Assembly: GCA_017506865.1 (NCBI GenBank)
Contig: JAFCMP010000099.1
Span: 62,001-126,000 of the forward strand
Reading direction: 5' to 3'
Length of the DNA stretch: 64,000 nucleotides
From: Tribonema minus
Lineage: Eukaryota; Sar; Xanthophyceae; Tribonematales; Tribonemataceae
Below the pieces are notes generated by a model. The model had not been told where the DNA came from. It did not search any database and saw nothing but the letters and a program-made list of their open reading frames with translations. Made by a program: the position numbers and the translations under genes. This document shows, piece after piece, positions 62,501 through 64,000 of this stretch. The stretch's first letter is position 1; each line of letters opens with the position of its first letter.

Positions 62501-63920
62501 TGTGGCCTGTTCCATAGGGTCACAGTCGGTCCACGGTCGGTTACGCTCAGTTCAAGAAACGCCTCACTTCAACATGCAGTTGGCATTGGCATGTCGCACT
62601 TAAAGTCCACGCACTGCAGCGCGTTCGTACCGACATCGACAATGTGAGGCCTCAGGTGGCATTCATTTCATGAGCCTGGCCTGCTCCGTAGTGGCTCGGG
62701 TCTGTTTGCTTGGTTGGACACAACGCCTTACTTCAACATGAGGTTAGCATCGGCAGCAAGGGGCACCTGGTTGACGTGCGCGCGCTACAGCGCATGCGCA
62801 CCAACCTTGACAATGTGAGACCTCGTACGCAGTGTTCATTTCGCTAGCGGAGACAGTGGCGCGGCGGCGTGTGGGTGCGCGCAGAGTTTGCTGTTCTGTG
62901 CACTGGACCCTAGCAGCACGCTGCCTGGTCCTTCCCGCGTTCGCCGTCGCGTGCGCCGCGCGCGCGGGCAACTTCCCTCGTGTGTGCTCTCCCCCTTTGC
63001 CCCCCCCCCACCGTGCACAGTGACCTCACGTTCATTGCCGCGCGCAGCCCTGCTGAGTTGCAGAAAGCTTGCTGATTTGAAGTCCAATGCGTAGCAGACT
63101 CGAATGCCGCAGGAGGCCTCCTGGAGCCAGCTGCTTCGCACAATACTTCATGTTGCCACAAGCGTCAACCATCGCCTTCACAGACGCCAAGCGAAGCAAG
63201 CAATTGCTCCTTGAAGTTGAAGTGTCTGGGTTCCGCTCACGCGCGCTGGCGGCGCAGCAGGCACTTGTGAACACATGGTCGTTGACACTGTGTGCATGAC
63301 CACGCCTGAGCCTCGGGGGCGTACTCGCCGAGATGCGACGTGTCCGCTCCAACACTCAGCAGGCACATCGCCGAATGCGCCTTCACCGCTGCTGTTGTGA
63401 CAGCGCAGAGTCTTGGCCGTTGCTGCCCGCACCGCAGCTTGCGAAGGCGTGCGCGCGCACTCGCGCGGAGCCTCCTTGCGTTTTAGCAGTCCCTCGTCGC
63501 AACAGCAGGGCCCAGCTCGCATTCGTCTCTGCGCGCTGCGTGCGCGCACTGCTCCCCTTACTTAGGGTTACGTTAGAGTTAGAGTGAAGGTGAGCCTTTA
63601 TGCTCGCCCCTCGCCCCCTACACATAGCGGGCTCGCACTGATTGCGACGTGTCCCTCGCTCCCTCGACGCAGGCGCGCCTAGTGTGAGGTTAGGGTTAGC
63701 GTGAGGTTAGGATGAGGGTCAGGTTTCATGCTCGCCCCTCGCTCCACACTCATAGTGGCCTCACATTCGTTGCTGCGCACTCGTGCACACAAATTCGCCT
63801 CCCGCTCCCCCGGTGCAGGCGCGGCTGCTGGCGGACTCTTCGAAGCGGCGCGAGCGCAGGAAGGGGCAGCGCGCGGAGGCCGTGGAGCGTCACTACAACG
63901 CGTGCCTCGACCACTTATTT
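33785..63920 (+). CDS. Protein with three PHD/extended-PHD modules, 3' end outside window
   Basis: Exons: 33785-33992, 35117-35567, 37386-37448, 38428-38521, 39671-39829, 40848-40968, 42262-42395, (43043-43090), 43605-43782, 44514-44653, 46064-46138, 46794-47174, 47847-47906, 48669-48784, 49933-50089, 50609-50776, 51673-51745, 53324-53515, 54933-55012, 55798-55893, 56421-56567, 57452-57745, 58631-58853, 60093-60281, 60973-61055, 62043-62205, 63819-63920. Phases close at every junction except inside 60093-60281. About 1400 codons are seen. Three PHD fingers are each followed by an extended PHD (C2HC knuckle plus second PHD), a combination known from BRPF, JADE and KMT2-type chromatin readers that bind histone H3 tails and nucleosomes. 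No catalytic domain lies within the window. The start (CAATCATGG) is plausible, but the frame is open further upstream, so the start is uncertain. Nuclear role inferred. Confidence 0.8.
34977..35110 (+). repeat. C-rich tract with short tandem repeat before exon 2
   Basis: Repeats of ACCTCACTT..GAC units interleaved with C-runs directly upstream of the acceptor at 35116. Likely polypyrimidine-tract expansion. Confidence 0.5.
35640..36245 (+). repeat. Donor-side echoes of PHD-gene exon 2
   Basis: Four copies of GGGCGCACACGGCGTGCGCGCTGTGGG..GGAGGTGCACTTCATGGACRG|GT lie at about 35685-35750, 35820-35881, 36005-36070 and 36192-36243. All keep a GT after the junction. Translated, each would repeat the ePHD knuckle (HTACALW). 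Confidence 0.88.
36246..37385. other. Intron 2 remainder, no coding exon recognised
   Basis: Contains G-runs near 36820-36835 and 36995-37010, a TTCAACTTCAA motif doublet (36738-36775) and otherwise unique sequence. The ORFs here lack family features. Confidence 0.4.
37617..38230 (+). repeat. Echoes between PHD-gene exons 3 and 4
   Basis: Donor-side copies of exon 3 (GGCAGCGGTTCACGCTGCGCTGCCAGTAAGT type) lie near 37625-37680 and 37768-37812. Acceptor-side copies of exon 4 with their intron (ACAGACGAGCRTAGACTGTGAAA..ATCCTTCCG then CTG repeats and GGATCTG) lie near 37976-38075 and 38125-38225, before the true copy at 38330-38450. A (GC)8 run lies at 37906-37922. Confidence 0.85.
38990..39670 (+). 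repeat. Acceptor-side echoes of PHD-gene exon 5
   Basis: Four copies of GCAGGCGCGCCTGCGGCGGCGCGTGCGGCCGATCGACGCCG type lie near 38993, 39150, 39302 and 39480. Each runs about 70 bases into the exon and then changes to a shared AACATCGAAGTATC..TCTGTTC intron stretch with a TTGAAGT-type motif. Confidence 0.88.
39671..40968 (+). CDS. PHD-gene exons 5-6
   Basis: Exon 5 (39671-39829) reads ARLRRRVRPIDGAVPDGEVR, then YYFYCSKPAHQAEAV and VNLAQSLAQ. Exon 6 (40848-40968) reads FSPGHNVAIMNAHERRLLG, then KMLRYVRALRADAQGHP. No named domain. A linker with helical, basic character follows the first ePHD. Confidence 0.75.
40015..40670 (+). repeat. Echoes between PHD-gene exons 5 and 6
   Basis: Donor-side copies of exon 5 (CGCGTGYGCGCYGTCAACCTGGCGCAGTCGCTCGCGCAGGTAC) lie near 40020-40072 and 40165-40202. 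An acceptor-side copy of exon 6 (GCCGCAGTTCTCACC..GTGTGGCCCTC) lies near 40618-40662. Confidence 0.8.
40990..41840 (+). repeat. Donor-side echo array of PHD-gene exon 6
   Basis: At least six units start with a copy of CTGCGCGCGGAKGCGCAGGGGCACCCCC and end in CTTCATGTTTGAAGTTGG..ATGTT. They lie near 41000-41110, 41209-41300, 41345-41420, 41458-41545, 41628-41715 and 41800-41830. Exon content shrinks from about 60 to about 25 bases across the array. Confidence 0.87.
42262..42395 (+). CDS. PHD-gene exon 7
   Basis: Completes an Asp codon and encodes a Pro/Glu-rich stretch followed by FASWAGKQLGLDLSAAQFWP, exit phase 0 at GTG|GTACGT. A poly-C tract (42080-42102) and C-rich acceptor region precede it. 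Confidence 0.72.
42500..42965 (+). repeat. Donor-side echoes of PHD-gene exon 7
   Basis: Three copies of GGCCGGCAAGCAGCTGGGCCTCGACCTGAGCGCYGCGCAGTTCTGGCCTGTGGTACGTAT lie near 42492-42550, 42690-42752 and 42898-42960, each followed by a TACTTCGAAGTA-type motif. Confidence 0.88.
43043..43090 (+). CDS. Possible small exon of the PHD gene
   Basis: Sixteen codons (SRMERSPTARSPRRRP) between TGTCAG and CCA|GTAAGT, phase 0 on both sides, so it can be included or skipped without changing frame. Ser/Arg-rich; no family support. Confidence 0.4.
43180..43604 (+). repeat. Five-unit tandem array before PHD-gene exon 8
   Basis: Units of about 85-110 bp: CGCTACGCAGAATGAGACACTCTCTGCGTACTCRA, CCCTAA-type repeats, then CCTGTCRCCGCGCGCAGCAGGTCA. 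The last unit runs into the true acceptor and exon start (ACAG|GTCAGCG at 43605). This is an acceptor-side echo whose unit is mostly intronic. Confidence 0.85.
43605..44653 (+). CDS. PHD-gene exons 8-9
   Basis: Exon 8 (43605-43782) encodes SEYFAEDHDPAWLEHLLTSI, then a Gly/Ser/Ala run. Exon 9 (44514-44653) is Pro/Arg-rich and ends KVTAVVQHGEREAGAQ|GTGCGC. No named domain. Confidence 0.72.
44785..45235 (+). repeat. Donor-side echoes of PHD-gene exon 9
   Basis: Copies of GGCAAGGTCACCGCGGTCGTCCAGCACGGCGAKCGCGAAGCCGGCGCGCAGGTGCGCC lie at about 44800-44858 and 45172-45230. Both are followed by the same TTCATGCYT..TTCTGAAGTA..TTGGTATTTTCTT intron stretch as the true exon. An acceptor-side echo lies near 44340-44372. 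Confidence 0.88.
45236..46063. repeat. Intron 9 with duplicated intronic blocks
   Basis: GCCGGTGCTGCGGCGC..CACCGACGACAACGCTGC and the CGTCGCCGT..GTAC..CTTGTTTTCCGGTGC block occur at 44985-45080 and again at 45350-45535. GGCTAACCTCRACCCC..CTGCCYATCTATMGCCTGCGCGCTC occurs at 45825-45880 and 46000-46052, the second copy ending at the exon 10 acceptor. Confidence 0.7.
46064..47174 (+). CDS. PHD-gene exons 10-11: Pro/Gly/His-rich linker
   Basis: Exon 10 (46064-46138) reads FAVRLLQAPLGPPVNGIEIE. Exon 11 (46794-47174) has imperfect PPGAPHG / APHGTFQVPPGMPGG repeats (about residues 25-75 of the exon), then a coiled-coil-like ADELEALSAQLREVTALNA. Phase 0 on all sides. Confidence 0.72.
46490..47460 (+). 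repeat. Echoes around PHD-gene exon 11
   Basis: Upstream, GCGCCAGCGCAACGTACTCC..CAATCT..CTGCTCGC occurs near 46525-46570 and 46720-46775. Downstream, decayed copies of GAGGTGACAGCGCTCARCGCCGCSAGRYTGGACCCCATGGTG lie near 47283-47325 and 47411-47452. Confidence 0.7.
47620..48470 (+). repeat. Echoes around PHD-gene exon 12
   Basis: A GCTGAACGTGCGCGCTGCTCGCTGCYGCYGTGCGCAGG block precedes both a truncated copy (47595-47655) and the true exon (47808-47906). Donor-side copies of CACAGCGCCRAGCGCGCGCACAGGGCCGAGGTGCGTGCYGCTGCCAT lie near 48284-48325 and 48428-48480. Confidence 0.78.
47847..48784 (+). CDS. PHD-gene exons 12-13
   Basis: Exon 12 (47847-47906) encodes VDDLRARTAKHSAERARRAE, a basic helix. 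Exon 13 (48669-48784) reads LVQRWSRVHLWAAVAKALA and ENFNQFHRNDGLR, exit phase 2. A donor-side echo of exon 13 lies at 48893-48940. Confidence 0.72.
47986..48080 (+). repeat. Dispersed repeat DR1, copy A
   Basis: About 90 bp: GCAACAGCGGCGAACACGGT, then TGGAAGGCACTTGCGGCTA, then CACCTAGAGCTCTACGATC and TTTGATTCGTTTTC. It recurs at 53870-53962 (+) and in reverse at 52755-52828. Confidence 0.75.
49535..49932 (+). repeat. Acceptor-side echoes of PHD-gene exon 14
   Basis: Copies of GCAGCCGCCTRAYTCCCATGGACGTGCGCCAGGGCACCGCGC lie near 49541-49592 and 49757-49800 before the true exon at 49933. Intron pieces (AGTGCAATT..GTCAGGGCTC and TTCTTGCCTTTGCAATTT) intervene. Confidence 0.83.
49933..50089 (+). 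CDS. PHD-gene exon 14
   Basis: Completes a Ser codon and encodes RLIPMDVRQGTALPGHGAEL, then an Ala/Glu-rich helix (ALEEAERALHP) and an Ala/Gly run. Exit phase 0. Confidence 0.72.
50609..50776 (+). CDS. PHD finger 2, complete in one exon (exon 15)
   Basis: VCMVCLHGDDTAHDVVFCDG, CGVGAHTSCCG, then KYHCESC: the full C4HC3 ligand set with canonical spacing and the FCDGCG core typical of histone-tail-binding PHD fingers. Phase 0 on both sides. It is followed by GTGCGC. Confidence 0.88.
50878..51400 (+). repeat. Donor-side echoes of the PHD finger 2 exon
   Basis: Four copies of GAGAAGTACCACTGCGAGTCGTGCGTCTTCATGCAGGTGCG type lie near 50888-50935, 51028-51070, 51182-51225 and 51355-51398. They carry shared intron pieces (TATGCAACTTCAAGAGTGC, ACCATTCAGTGTTGC.AACTCTACTGGTA). 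Confidence 0.87.
51673..55893 (+). CDS. Extended PHD 2 (exons 16-19)
   Basis: Exon 16 (51673-51745) gives LTCALCPVRHG. Exon 17 (53324-53515) gives LKLTSDGRWAHLACALWAEG, DLESMGNVDISRV and a Gly-rich tail. Exon 18 (54933-55012) gives TCCFCHQ. Exon 19 (55798-55893) gives SEGHLLACTEDACAQRFHFL, then CAW. Together this is a full C2HC knuckle plus second PHD. Phases: 1, 1, 0, 0. Confidence 0.83.
52055..53320 (+). repeat. Seven-copy acceptor-side echo array with telomere-like tracts before exon 17
   Basis: Seven copies of GTGGCAGTGCTCAAGCTCACGAGCGACGGCCGCTGGGCG lie near 52273, 52427, 52572, 52694, 52893, 53023 and 53178, before the true exon at 53324. Each unit contains CCCTAACCCTAA runs and a TTCATATACTTGAAGTATCACTTCATC-like stretch ahead of CTCTGAGCCC. 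Confidence 0.9.
52755..52828 (-). repeat. Dispersed repeat DR1, copy C (reverse)
   Basis: Reverse complement of the DR1 core (CACTTGCGGCTAACCA..CACCTAGAGCTCTACGATC..TTTGATTCAT). It is inserted within an echo unit of the exon 17 array, so it postdates at least that unit. Confidence 0.7.
53605..54700 (+). repeat. Donor-side echoes of PHD-gene exon 17
   Basis: Copies of GCCATMGGCAAGGCCGCGGCGCCGCCTGCCCCTCAAGARTGGCCC type lie near 53612-53685 and 53785-53865. More decayed copies lie near 54085-54145, 54258-54330 and 54625-54695. Each is followed by a GGTAAAAGAGG/TCACTTG-like intron start. Confidence 0.83.
53870..53962 (+). repeat. Dispersed repeat DR1, copy B
   Basis: Same orientation as copy A, with closely matching sequence from GCAGCGGCGACCACGGTTG to TTTTGGTTCGTTTCC. 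It abuts the end of an exon 17 echo (AAGAAAGGCTGCAGC). Confidence 0.72.
55430..55797 (+). repeat. Acceptor-side echoes of PHD-gene exon 19
   Basis: Repeats of GCYGAYGTSAATATCTTCCACAGAGCGACGGTCACCGAATTC type near 55540-55590, 55655-55700 and 55702-55745, plus GAGGGGCACCTGCTGACGTGCA near 55630. They precede the true junction TTCCGCAG|AGCGAGGGGCACC at 55798. Confidence 0.78.
56220..57120 (+). repeat. Echoes around PHD-gene exon 20
   Basis: Upstream, GTTGGCCATACTTCAACTGTGCAGATCGCCGACCCC..TTCCCGGGGTTCCC occurs at 56238-56330, then again at the true exon (56396-56490). Downstream, decayed copies of GCGCAGCAGCGGCGGCTGCGACGMAAGGTRTGTA lie near 56727-56765, 56925-56975 and 57040-57075. Confidence 0.82.
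56421..57745 (+). CDS. PHD-gene exons 20-21: linker and start of PHD finger 3
   Basis: Exon 20 (56421-56567) reads IADPTFASTVPAHRATFPGF, then LRALCGAHSDAARP. Exon 21 (57452-57745) reads YGLAWDPACDSDNPLEAQIA, FKLKQLRRSSF, a Gly-rich run, and ends RACASCLSVAAPQ, whose CxxC is probably the first ligand pair of PHD finger 3. Confidence 0.75.
57285..57451 (+). repeat. Acceptor-side echoes of PHD-gene exon 21
   Basis: CCCTGCCCCCGCAGCACGGCCTCACGTGG at 57292 is a truncated copy of CCAGTACGGCCTCGCCTGG at the true exon. The intervening GC.GAACC..GGCACTCACTAGCGCGGATCCCCC unit is repeated. A run of about 20 C lies at 57266-57286. Confidence 0.75.
57785..58150 (-). mobile_element. Possible retroposed sequence with A-tail in intron 21
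   Basis: On the minus strand an unrelated segment of about 360 bp shifts from GC-rich to AT-rich (TTTCAATAGCATTGATTTTTC) and ends in A11 (plus-strand T-run near 57787). This looks like an inserted cDNA or SINE-like copy: it interrupts the otherwise echo-derived intron and matches nothing else here. No target-site duplication could be identified. A minus-strand ORF of 129 codons runs through it but was not recognised. Confidence 0.4.
58185..58570 (+). repeat. Acceptor-side echoes of PHD-gene exon 22
   Basis: Two long copies: CCGCAG|GAGGACGCCGAAGCGCC.. at 58231-58325 and CCGCAG|GAGGATGCGGAAGTGCTGC.. at 58415-58540. The second keeps the zinc-ligand stretch VECSGCGLRVHSRC in frame. Both are preceded by a CATCCTTMWTCAAACCGC..CTGCTGGCGCTGACAGCGCG intron block. 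Confidence 0.87.
58631..62205 (+). CDS. PHD/ePHD module 3 (exons 22-25)
   Basis: Exon 22 (58631-58853) has FVECSGCGLRVHSRCYGG, FQCLAC, then the ePHD start CLLCPTKG. Exon 23 (60093-60281) has FFRHADGRNSRWVHAYCAAH and GGCVVCARK. Exon 24 (60973-61055) has VVRCAHPRCLTVFHATCGAL. Exon 25 (62043-62205) has VACAYLHYCAEHTPAGVYRI and HLVNIWALQRIRTDLDN. The ligand set is complete. Within exon 23 the frame changes across a (GC)n run near 60205-60222 (see findings). Confidence 0.8.
58925..59450 (+). repeat. Donor-side echoes of PHD-gene exon 22
   Basis: Four copies of GCGCGYGGCGTCGCGACGGCGGAGACGGCGTGCCTGCTGTGCCCCATCAARGGTG lie near 58933-58990, 59090-59142, 59196-59252 and 59388-59444, with TTTGAAGTA..TTGTCGTG intron joints. 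Each would encode the CLLCP knuckle. Confidence 0.9.
59700..60092 (+). repeat. Acceptor-side echoes of PHD-gene exon 23
   Basis: Copies of GCGGCGCSTTCTTCCGCCACGCSGACGGCCGCAACTCG lie at 59718-59790 and 59907-59985. Each ends in the same TTCAACTTCAACCCAAACTTCA intron motif, before the true exon at 60093. Confidence 0.9.
60390..60972 (+). repeat. Echoes between PHD-gene exons 23 and 24
   Basis: Donor-side copies of GAGCTGCGGCGCGGCGGCTGCGTCGTGTGCGCGCGCAAGGTGAGCGCTG lie at 60399-60450 and 60521-60572. Upstream of exon 24, TTTGATTYGCTTCWTGCGTGCGTYGC-type blocks recur near 60783, 60905 and 60937. Confidence 0.85.
61200..62042 (+). repeat. Echoes between PHD-gene exons 24 and 25
   Basis: A donor-side copy of exon 24 (GGCGCGCTCTAAAGGGCCTGTACAGGTGCGTAC) lies at 61210-61243. 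Acceptor-side copies of GCAGCCGGCGCGTYGCGCCSGGCGAGGACGCGCCGCGCGTCG lie at about 61295 (partial), 61460-61505, 61638-61682 and 61815-61870. Each unit carries CACACTGAGCAATGC and ..ACTGGTATACACTA..CTTGCC blocks. Confidence 0.88.
62320..62830 (+). repeat. Donor-side echoes of PHD-gene exon 25
   Basis: Copies of ATCAGCACGGGGCACCTSGTCAACATCTGGGC..CAGCGCATMCGCA.CGACCTSGACAACGT lie at 62325-62386. Increasingly decayed copies lie near 62443-62475, 62605-62648 and 62750-62822, each followed by GAGGCCTCGCGCAGT.TTCATTTCGCTATG. Confidence 0.87.
63550..63818 (+). repeat. Acceptor-side echo of PHD-gene exon 26
   Basis: TTTATGCTCGCCCCTCGC..CACA..TAGYGGSCTCRCA..GCAGGCGCG occurs at 63597-63680 and again at 63725-63825, the second copy leading into the true exon. 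GTTAGGGTTAG-like tracts lie at 63560-63580 and 63685-63720. Confidence 0.75.
63819..63920 (+). CDS. PHD-gene exon 26, last exon in window
   Basis: Thirty-four codons, phase 0: ARLLADSSKRRERRKGQRAE, then AVERHYNACLDHLF, ending at GTGAGT. A basic helix continues the protein beyond the window. Confidence 0.7.
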
Positions 63921-64000
63921 GTGAGTGTGCATTGTGTATATGCATAGCATATGCTGACCATTATTTATGAGTGGACGGTGTGCGTATGCGTGTGCATCGC

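Overview
This is nuclear DNA from a GC-rich, intron-dense eukaryote. Three genes are split into many short exons with canonical GT-AG introns (donors mostly GTGCGT, GTGAGT or GTACGT; acceptors mostly GCAG). Interstitial TTAGGG/CCCTAA tracts are scattered through introns. The gene content (NOC2, multi-PHD protein, FNIP-like repeats, potato-I inhibitor) and the texture suit a microalga such as an ochrophyte or haptophyte. The sequence alone does not settle the lineage.

Layout: (1) <1-7169 (+), the 3' part of a TPR/WW-like protein gene. (2) 8908-9150 (-), a small potato-inhibitor-I family gene; a second, degenerate copy lies at 11302-11520 (-). The two sit in ~2 kb duplicated units that also carry a 3' remnant of the TPR/WW gene and the sequence upstream of NOC2. 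(3) 12406-29386 (+), a complete 15-exon gene for the ribosome-biogenesis factor NOC2 (869 codons when spliced by phase). (4) about 30264-31773 (+), an FNIP/leucine-rich-like repeat gene whose reading frame is interrupted. (5) 33785 to beyond 64000 (+), a gene of at least 25 exons for a chromatin-reader-type protein with three PHD/extended-PHD modules; its 3' end lies outside the window.

The most striking property is shared by genes 1, 2 (NOC2) and 5 of the intron-rich set. Nearly every exon is flanked by one to nine decayed tandem copies of its own edge plus the adjoining intron, here called 'exon-edge echoes'. Acceptor-side echoes (intron 3' end + exon 5' part) lie upstream; donor-side echoes (exon 3' part + donor + intron 5' part) lie downstream. 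Many echoes keep intact splice-site dinucleotides but carry stops or truncations. The introns are therefore largely built from tandemly amplified exon-intron junctions, often with TTAGGG-like tracts or TTGAAGT motifs in each unit. Exon models were built by matching splice phases by hand. Where phases do not close (middle of the TPR/WW gene, one exon of the PHD gene) this is stated.
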